A stretch of 64,000 nucleotides of DNA from Bacteroidales bacterium (GTDB taxonomy: Bacteria > Bacteroidota > Bacteroidia > Bacteroidales > VadinHA17). The position numbers and the translations under genes are program-made. Where the stretch lies: the NCBI GenBank assembly GCA_021371855.1, contig JAJFVL010000007.1, positions 1-64,000 on the forward strand, given 5' to 3'. This document shows positions 16,412 through 27,224 of the stretch, in pieces (the first letter of the stretch is position 1; each line of letters starts with the position of its first letter). The notes below the pieces were generated by a model. That model worked only from the letters and a program-made list of their open reading frames with translations, made no database searches and was not told the DNA's origin.

Positions 16412-17656
16412 TCATTCTTTGTTTAACACAACTGATTCTAAGACCTTAAGATACTTATCAGTCAAAATATCATATGAGTGGTTTGCTTTGACAAAAGCCT
16501 GACCATTCTTTCCTAAAATATCACGCTCTGCCGGGGTAAGGTTTCTTAAATGTAATATGGCAGATGCAATATTTTCGATGTTTTCGGGTTCAGCAGAAAT
16601 ACCACATTTAGCCTCCTCTACCAGGTTATTGCCGGCTTCTATTGCCTGAACGATTGGCTTTCCTGACATCATATAATCAAATATCTTATTCGGACTTATT
16701 CCAAACCTGAATAATGGCTGTTTTTGAAGTCCAAGATATAAGATGTCCATTTTATTTAAAAATACCGGAATCGATTTTTTAGGTATTGAGTTTAAGAAGA
16801 AAATATTCCTGAGATTAATTTCAGATGCCAGGTTCATCAATTTCTCCTTTTCCGGACCAGATCCTACCAGCAAAAACACTATATTCTCATCTTTCAGCTT
16901 ATCAGCAACAACGATAAGGCTGTCAAGGTCATTTGCAATACCATGAGCTCCGGTGTATGCAATCAGTGTATTTTCTTCAGATTTTAATTTATTAATCAGG
17001 ATTTCATACTCTTCAGGTAAAGAAGATTCTTCCCCAACCTTATAAGTATATATACCGTTTGGTATATAATGGAACTTGCCGGGTTTCAATCCGTGAATCA
17101 ACATGTATTTCAATGTCTTAGGCAAAATTGATATTACAGCATCGCATTTTTTAAAAGAAAAATTCTCAGCAAATTGTAATGCTATAATAAATGGATGATA
17201 TTTTGAGTAACCCCCTAATTCAATTGGTGAAAGTGGCCATAAATCACCTACTTCAAGCAGAATTTTTGCATTTGCTTTTCTGGCAATTCTATTACAGCCA
17301 ATAAAATCAAATGGACTTACTCCGGAAGATATAATTACATCTGGTCTGAAATCTTCTGCAATCTTTCCTGCGTAAAAAAATAATCTGATATTATAAATAA
17401 GCATGTGAACAACCCTTCCGATTCCATTCCCGGTATATTTTGGTGTTTTTATCCATCGGTATTTTATTCCATCAATTATTTCATCAGTCATAACATCTTT
17501 AACCACCGGATTTATCTGTCTGACATGTGAAAATGATGCACCAATAATGCTGACTTCATGACCTTTTTTTTGAAATTCACGGCTGAACTGAAAAATTCTA
17601 TACGCCATTCCATGTACACTCGATCCTGCCAGATCACATTCATATAATATCCTCAT
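16412..17656 (-). CDS. Glycosyltransferase family 4 (WbuB-like)
   Basis: 414 residues, GT-B fold. The start MRILYECDLAGSSVHGMAYRIFQ with GHEVSIIG resembles the WbuB/FucNAc-transferase-type GT4 group. The C-terminal donor domain has TLIAYTGAHGIANDLDSLI, FLLVGSGPEKEKLM, and FRFGISPNKIFDYMMSGKPIV, where SPNKIFDYMMSGKP is the family donor-site pattern. It probably transfers a HexNAc-type residue to the lipid-linked intermediate. It lies 16 bases downstream of the ATP-grasp gene, in the same operon. Confidence 0.85.
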   Translation of the reverse strand: MRILYECDLAGSSVHGMAYRIFQFSREFQKKGHEVSIIGASFSHVRQINPVVKDVMTDEIIDGIKYRWIKTPKYTGNGIGRVVHMLIYNIRLFFYAGKIAEDFRPDVIISSGVSPFDFIGCNRIARKANAKILLEVGDLWPLSPIELGGYSKYHPFIIALQFAENFSFKKCDAVISILPKTLKYMLIHGLKPGKFHYIPNGIYTYKVGEESSLPEEYEILINKLKSEENTLIAYTGAHGIANDLDSLIVVADKLKDENIVFLLVGSGPEKEKLMNLASEINLRNIFFLNSIPKKSIPVFLNKMDILYLGLQKQPLFRFGISPNKIFDYMMSGKPIVQAIEAGNNLVEEAKCGISAEPENIENIASAILHLRNLTPAERDILGKNGQAFVKANHSYDILTDKYLKVLESVVLNKE

Positions 17657-17672
17657 AAATAATTCATAAGTA

Positions 17673-18854
17673 TTAAATAACTGAGATTTCTATTTTTTCA
17701 ATAATATCTTCACATTGTGAAATTGCTTCAGATGGAGTATCTGACTGACATATTACATAACCTACTCTGTCCCCGCTCCCTCTTATTGGTAATATTTGCT
17801 CTCCAACCTTTTTAACTATTTCTATAAGTTTCACTCCATCAGTTTTAGATAGCATATCAATCCCATTAATCTCTTTAAGAATGCCATTCCTGGTAGTAAT
17901 ATAACGGATAGCTGCACCTTTTTTAAATTTCTTCCCTGTATCAGGTTTTAGTCCTAAAGCCAGATCTATTGATGCTTTTACCATATCAATTCCTGTAGAC
18001 AAGGGAACCAGATGAGTTGTAATGCAATCACCACCAAGCCTGGCCCCTAATTCAACAAGCTTCGGGCCGGTTGGTGTCACAATAATTTCCACATGGGATG
18101 AGCAGTTGTTTATACCCACTGACTCAACAGCTTTAACTGAAATTTCCTTTATTTTTTCAATAACCTGATATGGCAGCATAGAAGGCTGCGAATGCCCCAT
18201 CTCAACAAAATATGGTGCACCTGTAGTTTGTTTATCGGTAACAGCAAGTACATCCGATATCCCCTCAAAGGTTATAATCTCCACGCTTACCTCTGGCCCT
18301 TGCAGATACTCTTCGACTAACACAATTCCGGATCTGGATTTGGACCTGCTATAATCGAAACTGCTTAAAGCCATCTCGGGTGTTTCAACAAGAACAACAC
18401 CCCGACTGCCTGATGAATCATTTGGTTTCAAAACAAATGGCGGTGCAACATGTTTTAATAAATCAATGAAACCGGATCTTGAAGAAATTGTATAAAACCA
18501 TGGCGCCGGAACATTGCTATTTTTAAAACATTCAATCATTGCGACTTTATCAGTGGCATTTAATGCAACTGAGGGTGATATTCCGTGTAATCCGAAGTAT
18601 TCAGCAACAGCTGCCACCGAACGCATAGGCATATCAGTAGCCAATGTCATAACGCCATCTGGCACAAAATCAATAGCGGCGGCAATAACTCCAGGTATAT
18701 CGATAGTACTGACTTCATAAAACTTATCGGCAAACTTTATTCCGGCGGCATCAGGATTCATATCAATGACTCCCACATAGAGTCCCAGCTCCCTGGCCTT
18801 CAGAATAGCAGGCAGTTGCAATACGCTTGCACCTATAATCAACAATCTTTTCAT
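17673..18854 (-). CDS. ATP-grasp enzyme, L-amino-acid-ligase-like
   Basis: 393 residues. The N-terminal domain begins MKRLLIIGASVLQLPAILKA as in PurK/carbamoyl-phosphate-type ATP-grasp proteins. The ATP-grasp core has PPFVLKPNDSSGSRGVVLV, VLVEEYLQGPEVSVE and KLVELGARLGGDCITTHL (Mg-binding E and N/D positions). The C-terminal part with GAAIRYITTRNG and ILPIRGSGDRVGYVI resembles the C-terminal domain of L-amino acid ligases (BacD/YwfE type). The family joins a carboxylate, activated as acyl phosphate, to an amine. In this setting it could attach an amino acid to an amino sugar or lipid precursor; that is inference. It sits between a GT4 gene and a DegT-fold gene. Confidence 0.7.
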   Translation of the reverse strand: MKRLLIIGASVLQLPAILKARELGLYVGVIDMNPDAAGIKFADKFYEVSTIDIPGVIAAAIDFVPDGVMTLATDMPMRSVAAVAEYFGLHGISPSVALNATDKVAMIECFKNSNVPAPWFYTISSRSGFIDLLKHVAPPFVLKPNDSSGSRGVVLVETPEMALSSFDYSRSKSRSGIVLVEEYLQGPEVSVEIITFEGISDVLAVTDKQTTGAPYFVEMGHSQPSMLPYQVIEKIKEISVKAVESVGINNCSSHVEIIVTPTGPKLVELGARLGGDCITTHLVPLSTGIDMVKASIDLALGLKPDTGKKFKKGAAIRYITTRNGILKEINGIDMLSKTDGVKLIEIVKKVGEQILPIRGSGDRVGYVICQSDTPSEAISQCEDIIEKIEISVI

Positions 18855-18861
18855 ACTATTT

Positions 18862-19923
18862 CTATGATTCCACTAAAACCGATCTGACTATTCTTCCAAT
18901 TTCCTCAATATCCTCATAGTCATATCGCTGATCGACCGGCAGTGACAACATAGTATCAGAAATTCCTGAGGAAAAGTTGCAGGTGTTCCTGCATTGATTA
19001 TTCAGAGGCCATAAAACAGGTGCATATAATCCACGTTCTGCAAATTTTCTCTGAACCAAATCCCTGTCTCTTACCAGTATAGGTAATGAAAATGGCACGG
19101 AGGAAGGAGCTGTTTTCAAAACCAAATCCACTCCGGGAACATCAATAATAAGACTTAAAAGGTGATTAAAATTGGCAAATCTGCACTGCCGTATCTCTTC
19201 AATATCAAGTGAAGACAGAACGTTAATACTTACATTTGAAATAGCATAGCAGGCAGAATAATCGTTAAGGCACGTTTCCGCGTCCCTTAGAGTCTGGAGA
19301 TATTTCTTTTTTAAATCAGGGTCTTTTTCAAGGTTATATTTGAATTTTAAAGCCATGCCTTTTATTCTAAGGGAAAGGAAATTTTCGTCATTTCGCCCGA
19401 CAGAAGGACTGCAATCTGAATTGGTAAGCAATACAGCACCATCTGGAATCCCAATCCATTTCCGGATACTTGAAATTTTAAAGTTGATGTTTTTGTCTGA
19501 TAGATTATGGTCTGAAAATAAAGTATGTGTAAAATCCTCAATTATAATGATTTCTTTCGAATACTCCTTAATAGATGATGCTATATCTGCAACAGGTGAA
19601 ATTCCAAAAAAATTCATCAGCAATACAGCTTTTACTTTATGCTTTTCACACATCCCTATCAGTTCTTTTTCGTTAACCGAGAAGTCACTGTTCAGAGAAT
19701 AATATTTTACACTCCATTTCCGGTTAATGAATGGCAGAACCATTGATTCACAACAATAGGCTGGTAGCAGGATTACAGCACCCGAGGAAGAAATACACTC
19801 AGCTGCAGCACCCAGAGCATCTCTTCCAGCACGAAAATATATTTCAGTTTTGAAGAAGTTATCGAATCTGTAAAATTTCTTTACCGGTTCAATGAAAGGG
19901 TGCTCACTCCCAAATTCTCTCAT
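18862..19923 (-). CDS. DegT-fold PLP-dependent enzyme, divergent
   Basis: 353 residues with the aspartate-aminotransferase fold. The phosphate-binding start is IYFRAGRDALGAAAE, followed by VILLPAYCCESMVLPF, IIIIEDFTHTLFSDHN (PLP-ring aspartate) and SSIRKWIGIPDGAVLLTN, whose Lys is the Schiff-base candidate. Sugar aminotransferases normally have SxxxxK with GDGG; here SIRKWIGIPDGA is divergent, so the substrate is probably not a standard nucleotide sugar. Being eight bases upstream of the amino-acid ligase-like gene suggests they act together, perhaps making or loading an amino-acid-like group. The C-terminal substrate loop is also unusual. Confidence 0.65.
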   Translation of the reverse strand: MREFGSEHPFIEPVKKFYRFDNFFKTEIYFRAGRDALGAAAECISSSGAVILLPAYCCESMVLPFINRKWSVKYYSLNSDFSVNEKELIGMCEKHKVKAVLLMNFFGISPVADIASSIKEYSKEIIIIEDFTHTLFSDHNLSDKNINFKISSIRKWIGIPDGAVLLTNSDCSPSVGRNDENFLSLRIKGMALKFKYNLEKDPDLKKKYLQTLRDAETCLNDYSACYAISNVSINVLSSLDIEEIRQCRFANFNHLLSLIIDVPGVDLVLKTAPSSVPFSLPILVRDRDLVQRKFAERGLYAPVLWPLNNQCRNTCNFSSGISDTMLSLPVDQRYDYEDIEEIGRIVRSVLVES

Positions 19924-19949
19924 CAGTCAACATATTTAATTTGTATAAA

Positions 19950-20579
19950 TTATTTTCCACTCTTTCTACTGTCATCTACATAGATATTTTCCCGGAAAAT
20001 AAGAGTTCTGAAAGTCCTCAAAACAATTTTCAGATCAAGAAAAAAGGAAATATTTATTGCATAATAGACATCATTTTCAATTTTAGTTTTTCCATCTGCA
20101 CAGTTCCTGAAAAATGCCTGGTTATAACCTGTTATACCAGGACGGACCGATAAAAATATTTTTTCATCAGGCACATATTTATCCAGCCAGTCAATTGGAT
20201 CGGGTCTTGGACCTATGAAGCTCATATCTCCAAGAAAAACATTAATGATTTGTGGAATTTCATCAATGCTTGTACTTCTGAGAAATCTGCCTGTTCTGGT
20301 AACGCGCGGATCGTCTTCTGCATTATAGGTAGATCCGTCCGGCAATCTGATATCGGGTGCATTCTCAGTCATAGTCCGGAACTTATACATTGTAAACGGA
20401 ATACCATTTCTCCCAAGTCGTTTTGCATTATAAAAAACCGACCCCCTGTCTAAAAGGTAAATGATCAGACCCACTAAAATGATTATTATTCCAACAAAAG
20501 GTAATGCGATCAGAGAAACAAGCAGATCAAGCATTCTTTTGACTGAAGTACTATATATTTTTTTAAATTTAATTTTCAT
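19950..20579 (-). CDS. Monotopic initiating sugar phosphotransferase (PglC/WbaP-type)
   Basis: 209 residues of the bacterial sugar transferase family. One N-terminal membrane helix (LVSLIALPFVGIIIILVGLI) is followed by RGSVFYNAKRLGRNG, YKFRTMTENA, DPRVTRTGRFLRSTSIDEIPQ (catalytic DE-type motif), FLGDMSFIGPRPDP and RPGITGYNQAF. These enzymes move a sugar-1-phosphate from a UDP-sugar to undecaprenyl phosphate, and the short PglC-like form often uses UDP-diNAcBac or similar amino sugars. It is the second initiating enzyme of the locus; the first is the WecA-like gene at 10089. The 151 bases upstream of it show no recognisable element. Confidence 0.9.
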   Translation of the reverse strand: MKIKFKKIYSTSVKRMLDLLVSLIALPFVGIIIILVGLIIYLLDRGSVFYNAKRLGRNGIPFTMYKFRTMTENAPDIRLPDGSTYNAEDDPRVTRTGRFLRSTSIDEIPQIINVFLGDMSFIGPRPDPIDWLDKYVPDEKIFLSVRPGITGYNQAFFRNCADGKTKIENDVYYAINISFFLDLKIVLRTFRTLIFRENIYVDDSRKSGK

Positions 20580-20730
20580 TCATCTCATTTTCAATACGAT
20601 AATTAAACACTCTCTTCTTAGTTATTCTCATTTAAAGCCTCTTCAATGCCAGGTTTACTAAATTCATCGTGTAAAACTTGTGATCATTTTCTTTTTGAAG
20701 AAGAACTGAACTGCATTTAAGTTTTTCCAT

Positions 20731-21939
20731 CTACAATTTTTCATAAAAATTAGTATAATTATTAATTGCAGAAAAGTTGTTGTGATAATACAATAAAGCA
20801 GATTCACGTAATTTATAATTATCCCTGCAGAATAAAACAGCGTCAGAAAATTCAGCCTGACTAATTGATAATGATAATAAGCGACCTGTCTCTTTTTTAA
20901 CTATTTCTTTGTTCCCGCCTGCATCCGTAGCGATTACTGGAATGCCAGCGCTTATGGCCATCATGAGTGTTACGGGAAGTCCTTCAGAGCTACTGAAATT
21001 AAGAAATGCGTCAAATTCATTCTTGCCCAAAATGTCTTCTATTTCAGAAATATGCTTATAGCCAGGTAAGGAAACAGTCAGGTTTGATACTTTCTCTTTA
21101 GTTACCTGTTCGCCGAGATTTTTCATTTCAACACCATTGCCAATATGCAGCCAGCTGACGTTAAACTCAGAATTGTTTTCGCAAAACTTATTTATTGAGG
21201 TGAAGATAAGGTCCACCCTTTTTACCGGGACAATATTTGAACATGAAATAAGTGATATATCTGATTTTTTTCTTATTCTCCCATTCATGCTTATTGGCAT
21301 AACGCCCAGTCTGGCTAATTCAATTTTAGATGAATATGCAGGATAGTTTTTTGTTAAAAATCTCACACCGTCATCGGATCCCGGATAAATCATATCAAGT
21401 GCTGACAACATTCTCTCACGGTAGGGTATAAATATCCCTGCTTCCTCTCCATACAAATCATACCTGTGCGCCCTAGAGTAGAATTTACAACTTTTAAAAT
21501 GTATGACCTCTTTTGCCAATGCAAAACCAAGAGCCGTATAATTAAACCAAAAGCTTAAAAATATTGAATCCGGAGGGAAGAGGGTTTTGTTTCTGACCAG
21601 AAAATCTTTTACAAGTAATCCGCCATAAAGATACTTTATGGCATTATACCAATTTCCGGGTTTTTTATAGATACTTTTTTTGTAAATAAATAATCCATAA
21701 AACATTGGGTTTATAAACACACTGAAAAAAATTACAATTTTCCGGAAGAAAGAAGTATTGAAAAGATCAGGTATAATTTTTATTTTTTCAGGAATTGCTT
21801 TTGGCGTAGAAAGAGAGTACAGAGGTATAATCGAAAGATCAACATTTAGTAACGATACTATCTTGAGTTCAACCTCAATAAATGACTCCCCAACTTCAGT
21901 GAATGGGAATGAGTGGGTAAAAAGGAATACTTTCTTCAT
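20731..21939 (-). CDS. Glycosyltransferase family 4 (WcaL/AmsK-like)
   Basis: 402 residues, GT-B. It starts MKKVFLFTHSFPFTEVGESFIE, like the WcaL/AmsK colanic-acid-type group, with FYSRAHRYDLYGEE in the middle, VPVKRVDLIFTSI, and the donor motif DAFLNFSSSEGLPVTLMMAI followed by GIPVIATDAGGNKE. The EGLPVTLMMA motif is well conserved, so it is likely active. It would add one sugar in the cytoplasm before flipping. Neighbours are the PglC-like gene downstream and an SDR gene upstream. Confidence 0.85.
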   Translation of the reverse strand: MKKVFLFTHSFPFTEVGESFIEVELKIVSLLNVDLSIIPLYSLSTPKAIPEKIKIIPDLFNTSFFRKIVIFFSVFINPMFYGLFIYKKSIYKKPGNWYNAIKYLYGGLLVKDFLVRNKTLFPPDSIFLSFWFNYTALGFALAKEVIHFKSCKFYSRAHRYDLYGEEAGIFIPYRERMLSALDMIYPGSDDGVRFLTKNYPAYSSKIELARLGVMPISMNGRIRKKSDISLISCSNIVPVKRVDLIFTSINKFCENNSEFNVSWLHIGNGVEMKNLGEQVTKEKVSNLTVSLPGYKHISEIEDILGKNEFDAFLNFSSSEGLPVTLMMAISAGIPVIATDAGGNKEIVKKETGRLLSLSISQAEFSDAVLFCRDNYKLRESALLYYHNNFSAINNYTNFYEKL

Positions 21940-21967
21940 ATATTAAATAGCAACAAATTTTTCAAAT

Positions 21968-22906
21968 TCAAAATTCTTGAGTCCTTAACCATTTAATTGT
22001 CTTTAACAAACCTTCAGAAAAAGGAGTAAATTTCACCTCGCCAATCGTATTAATAAGTTTTGTAGTGTCAAGCTGAAAATGCAAAATATCATTTTTCCGG
22101 TTCTCAGTGTTTGACCATGAGAAAGTGGGGAAATGATGTTTTACCTGACTCAAAATATAATTTATGCTTAATATTTCATTGCTTCCTACATTGTAAATAC
22201 CGTCAGTGATGCCCAGCTTTATCATTCTAAATAATATAGAACAGAAATCATCAATGTAAATATAGTCTTTCCGGGCCTCTCCATTTCCCCATACAATAAA
22301 CTCTTTATGTTTTGTTGCAGATACCAGGCATAAATTAATAATTCCCTGCTTCATCGAATAATGATAAGCTCCGTATGGATTAGAGACCCTTAAAACAAGA
22401 GGATGGATTTTAAATAATTCCTTATACTGGAACAAATATTTTTCTATTGCCAGCTTTACAATTCCATATGAACTCTTCGGATATTCGAAATCAGTCTCCT
22501 TATGAGGTATACTATCAATCATCTCACCATAAATAGCCCCTCCTGAAGAGAGAAAAATTATATTCGATGTTTTAAACTCAACAAGTAAGTCCATTAAGTC
22601 AATTGTAGGCAACAGATTGGATTCCACATCAAATCTGGCATTAACTGATGTCGATGGAACTGTGGTGTTAACAGCATGAATGACATAATCAAATTTATGT
22701 TGGCTAAAAACTAATCTCAACACTGATTTATCAGCAAAATCGCCTTCATAAACTTTTTTAACGCATTTAAATGAGATACCTTTAGGATGAGTAAGTGACC
22801 TGTCAAATACGATGACAGAAAACTCGTTAATATAAAATGCATCTATATATTTTAAAATATTTGTACCGATAAATCCAAATCCACCTAACAATAATATTTT
22901 TTTCAT
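21968..22906 (-). CDS. NAD-dependent epimerase/dehydratase (extended SDR)
   Basis: 312 residues. The Rossmann motif is LLGGFGFIGTN at the N terminus, then VIHAVNTTVP, FLSSGGAIYGE, the catalytic YGIVK, and RVSNPYGAYH followed by RKDYIYIDDF. It resembles UDP-glucose/UDP-HexNAc 4-epimerases. The exact substrate is not clear. It lies 13 bases downstream of the CgeB-like transferase gene, in the same operon. Confidence 0.8.
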   Translation of the reverse strand: MKKILLLGGFGFIGTNILKYIDAFYINEFSVIVFDRSLTHPKGISFKCVKKVYEGDFADKSVLRLVFSQHKFDYVIHAVNTTVPSTSVNARFDVESNLLPTIDLMDLLVEFKTSNIIFLSSGGAIYGEMIDSIPHKETDFEYPKSSYGIVKLAIEKYLFQYKELFKIHPLVLRVSNPYGAYHYSMKQGIINLCLVSATKHKEFIVWGNGEARKDYIYIDDFCSILFRMIKLGITDGIYNVGSNEILSINYILSQVKHHFPTFSWSNTENRKNDILHFQLDTTKLINTIGEVKFTPFSEGLLKTIKWLRTQEF

Positions 22907-22918
22907 ATTCTGACCATA

Positions 22919-23899
22919 TTAAATTTTGTTTTCATTTTTGTTTCTGAATTCGAATACGTCAGCTGCCCAGTTTTCAATGTGATAGTTCTGAATTGTCGAC
23001 TCATCATAGTGCTTGTAGGGTAGATCAAGCCATGATTCTTCTATTACCGGATTATCGCGATTAATAAGCAATATATTCTCCTTCTCGTAAAAGTCATATT
23101 TAATTATATTCTCATTGACAGTAATTATTTTTATTCCGGCACCCAATGCCTCAAACACCCTGGTTGTCAGACCATGCTGGGATATATTCTGAATGTCAAT
23201 AACTGCCGCTGATTTTTCGATGACGTCCAGCATTTCAGAATATTTCATCTTCCGGAATTTGAAAAAATGCAGCTTTCTAACAGGTATCCTGGCCAGGATA
23301 GCTGTAATAGGATTTATATAAAAATGTGAATGCAGATTAATATAAGGATTCAGTCTTATGATATTTTCAATAATTTTCAGGCGATCTGTATGATAGGCCC
23401 CGATAAAGAAAACCTCTTTATTTACAGGTAAATTATTTTCATTGGCATTTTTCCTTTCGATAAAAAAAAATGGTCTGAAATACAAACCGAATTTTTGGCA
23501 ATCATCAAAATTATAACTTAAAATTTTATCAAAATACTTAAAAGTGTCAAGAAGTCTGGGAAATAGGTTTATATCATCCCACACATACTGAATAAAACGA
23601 GCCCCCGGATAACTCAACTTGAGATATTGCAAAAAAGTCATGGGAATCAGATCAGCCCGAATTATTAGTATAAAATCATATTCTGCCCCTAACCTTCTGG
23701 CAAGCTTATTAAAATATCTTTGTTTTGTATTTTCATAGGCGCCAGCGAAGAATGTTTGGATAAGTTTACTGATCCTGTCTGTTGGTCTGTTATATAAAAG
23801 GTCAACCAATGCTCCCATCTTTTCCAGCGTTTGTTTTATCAAACCCGGATAATTATAAAACTCAGGAGTCAGGAAAAGTACTTTTCTATTCTCTAACAT
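22919..23899 (-). CDS. CgeB-like glycosyltransferase (GT-B), copy 1
   Basis: 326 residues. It has the pattern of CgeB/spore-maturation-type transferases: a short N-terminal Rossmann part (VLFLTPEFYNYPGLIKQTL), a FIQYVWDDINLFPR segment, VFFIGAYHTDRLKIIENI opening the C-terminal domain, and HGLTTRVFEALGAGIKIITV as donor-site loop. A paralogue with the same layout is at 33067-34134 (FSVLYLWDAFSMYNWAKEF, TGYSHRLIDALANGKKVIST). Sugar and acceptor are unknown. It is three bases upstream-linked to the EpsG-like gene, so the two are co-transcribed. Confidence 0.65.
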   Translation of the reverse strand: MLENRKVLFLTPEFYNYPGLIKQTLEKMGALVDLLYNRPTDRISKLIQTFFAGAYENTKQRYFNKLARRLGAEYDFILIIRADLIPMTFLQYLKLSYPGARFIQYVWDDINLFPRLLDTFKYFDKILSYNFDDCQKFGLYFRPFFFIERKNANENNLPVNKEVFFIGAYHTDRLKIIENIIRLNPYINLHSHFYINPITAILARIPVRKLHFFKFRKMKYSEMLDVIEKSAAVIDIQNISQHGLTTRVFEALGAGIKIITVNENIIKYDFYEKENILLINRDNPVIEESWLDLPYKHYDESTIQNYHIENWAADVFEFRNKNENKI

Positions 23900-23901
23900 A
23901 T

Positions 23902-24948
23902 TTAATATGTAAGCATTACAGGAATTGCACTTACCAGGTTTGCGTAGTTTAGCAAAGCAAGCAGAATGGCACTCAGAAAAACAAGTTTCTTTGGCAATTC
24001 CGAATATTCATAAACCAAGCCAACCAGGGCAAATTCAAAAAAGAAAAACATATAGGCTAATCTGTTGCCAGCAGCGATAAAAAATGTCATGGAAATCATG
24101 AGTACGCCAGTAATGTAGATATTAAGGAAAAAATTGTAAAGCTCCTTCTTTGAAGTAATTTTTGGTCGCAACCAAAGAAAAATGATAGCCATGATAGTGT
24201 ATTTAATCATAGTCAGACTATAGATCGCATGAAGACTGAAGTTAGCATGGATCTGTGTATACGACAAAAACTTATTAAAAGAAAAAAACTTGATATAGGC
24301 TTCCAGAAAATTTGCTATAATGTGCTGAATATTAAAAAGAGGTATTAAGACTGAAATAATAATTATAATAAAAAGGAATAGAGTCTTTATATCTTTGAAA
24401 ACATATAGAGGTAAAATATAGAAGACTATCATGGACTGGTGAAAAAATACTGCTGCAGTTACTATAGTGTAGTATATGATATAGCCTTTGAGCGACCTGT
24501 TCTGAATTAGATATGTAAGAGCAATGTAGCATACACTTAAGCCCATCCCGGCTCTGATAATTATTCCAAAATTATAAACACCCATAAATGGCAAAAATAC
24601 CATGAAGGCAAGGTGAATGTCAGTTAATATTTTTCTGGTAGCAGTAAACCATAAAATGAATAGAATAATCTGATATAAAAATAAAAAACCGTTAAATCCA
24701 AGGCCAACGGATCTGGCCAATCTGCATAATATGGAATAAAGATATTCAAAGTAGGATGCAGCAAAATTTCCATAATATATTTTCATATAAGCCAGGGTGT
24801 CGGGCACTTCCGGACCGCGAAAACTGAAAATCAGAATTAACCATAGATAGGCTAAAAACAGACAAGCAGTTTTGACATTTGTACTAATGCCCTTTGAATG
24901 ATTGACAACATTAGCAAATATTAAGAATACAATAGCGAGGACTAGCAT
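23902..24948 (-). CDS. EpsG-like polysaccharide polymerase
   Basis: 348 residues, ten or so membrane helices. The LIFSFRGPEVPDTLAYMKIY segment after the second helix (R-x-x-x-x-D-T-x-x-Y) and FEYLYSILCRLARSVGLGFN are signatures of the EpsG/Wzy family of capsule and EPS polymerases. It would link repeat units on the periplasmic side. It is one of four polymerase- or ligase-type genes in this locus and lies next to flippase copy 2, which fits one assembly line. Confidence 0.8.
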   Translation of the reverse strand: MLVLAIVFLIFANVVNHSKGISTNVKTACLFLAYLWLILIFSFRGPEVPDTLAYMKIYYGNFAASYFEYLYSILCRLARSVGLGFNGFLFLYQIILFILWFTATRKILTDIHLAFMVFLPFMGVYNFGIIIRAGMGLSVCYIALTYLIQNRSLKGYIIYYTIVTAAVFFHQSMIVFYILPLYVFKDIKTLFLFIIIIISVLIPLFNIQHIIANFLEAYIKFFSFNKFLSYTQIHANFSLHAIYSLTMIKYTIMAIIFLWLRPKITSKKELYNFFLNIYITGVLMISMTFFIAAGNRLAYMFFFFEFALVGLVYEYSELPKKLVFLSAILLALLNYANLVSAIPVMLTY

Positions 24949-24972
24949 ACTTTAATAGCTTACAATCAGGCG

Positions 24973-26223
24973 TCAGTAGAGTATATTCTTTTTACATAAG
25001 TAGTAGGAATATAAAAACACGAAGCTTTCAACTCCAACTATTGTCAGGGCCAACGTGAACAATCCTATCACATTAAACTCTATCAACATACCAACTGATA
25101 TCAGGTAAATGAACATAGAAATAGTTCTCATTCTTGCATATTCACGAAGCTTTCCAAACGGAATAAGAAGTAACTCCGCAAAAAACAAACTCAGACAAAT
25201 CGGTAACAATGAAAGCGCCAGTAACCTTAGCAATTTAGCTGCCTCAGGATTAACAGATCCGCTGAACAAAAATATAAGCTGATTAGCGAATAGGTAAACA
25301 CCAGTATAAACAACCGAAAAAAATACAAAAACAAAAAGCATGGATTTTTTTACAAAACTGACATCCTTATCTCGTGAGATTCGTGGAAATAAAGTCTGTC
25401 CGATAAGAGCTACCGGAACCTTAAACAGATTTACAATTTTATCGGCGATATCATATATTGCAACATCCTGCATCCCAAGGAATGAACCAACAATCAACTT
25501 GTTTGCATTTACATAAATTTGTGTTGATACATTTGAAATAAACAGAGGCACATTGTCTTTTAAAGTGCTTAACAGATGTTTTTTGGACTGTAATTCAAAA
25601 CGATGATGATGTCGCCTGAAAACAACAAATAGCCCTATCACAGAACCTAAAACTGTTCCTGCCCCAAGAACCACCGGAACTTTATAATAATCAGCTGATT
25701 TAAGAACAAAAATCAGTATTAGTGATGATGATAAAACACGTGTCACAATATTTATTATAGCTATATATTTCATCTTCTCAATTCCCTGAAAATACCAGAT
25801 AGGGAACAGAGTCTCACTCAAACAAAAGAACATTGAGAAGAAGAAAACCCGGGGGTGCTGGCTGAGTAGAGGAATGAGCCAGATCAATGCTGACAAAATT
25901 GTTAATGACAATAAAAAAAACAGACCTTTGAGTGTTAATACTGTCGAGATTATTTTTGACGTCTGCTCTTTGTTGTCCCTGTTCAATGAGATATCTCTGG
26001 TAGCAGTAACTGTAAAACCGAAATTGACAAGTATTGAAAAATAGGTGGCTATTGTTTGACCAAAAACAACAAGCCCATAATTTTCTTTCCCGAGGACCCT
26101 GAATAGATATGGAGTAATTACGAGGAATATCAGCAAATTTGATACCTGAAGAACACTTAAAAATGAAAAGTTTTCGAGTAATAACCGGTACTGAAGTATG
26201 TTGGCCTTTATATTGTTTATCAT
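24973..26223 (-). CDS. Polysaccharide flippase (Wzx/MOP superfamily), copy 2
   Basis: 416 residues, twelve to fourteen membrane helices. The N-terminal VLQVSNLLIFLVITPYLF then RVLGKENYGLVVFGQTIATY and the NFGFTVTATRDISLNR segment are typical of RfbX-type O-unit flippases. It differs clearly from copy 1 at 8125, so it serves either a different repeat unit or a second polysaccharide. It is flanked by the EpsG-like polymerase and the Gfo/Idh/MocA dehydrogenase. Confidence 0.9.
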   Translation of the reverse strand: MINNIKANILQYRLLLENFSFLSVLQVSNLLIFLVITPYLFRVLGKENYGLVVFGQTIATYFSILVNFGFTVTATRDISLNRDNKEQTSKIISTVLTLKGLFFLLSLTILSALIWLIPLLSQHPRVFFFSMFFCLSETLFPIWYFQGIEKMKYIAIINIVTRVLSSSLILIFVLKSADYYKVPVVLGAGTVLGSVIGLFVVFRRHHHRFELQSKKHLLSTLKDNVPLFISNVSTQIYVNANKLIVGSFLGMQDVAIYDIADKIVNLFKVPVALIGQTLFPRISRDKDVSFVKKSMLFVFVFFSVVYTGVYLFANQLIFLFSGSVNPEAAKLLRLLALSLLPICLSLFFAELLLIPFGKLREYARMRTISMFIYLISVGMLIEFNVIGLFTLALTIVGVESFVFLYSYYLCKKNILY

Positions 26224-26249
26224 TAAATTTTACTTTTACAGACACCTCT

Positions 26250-27224
<975 letters not shown>

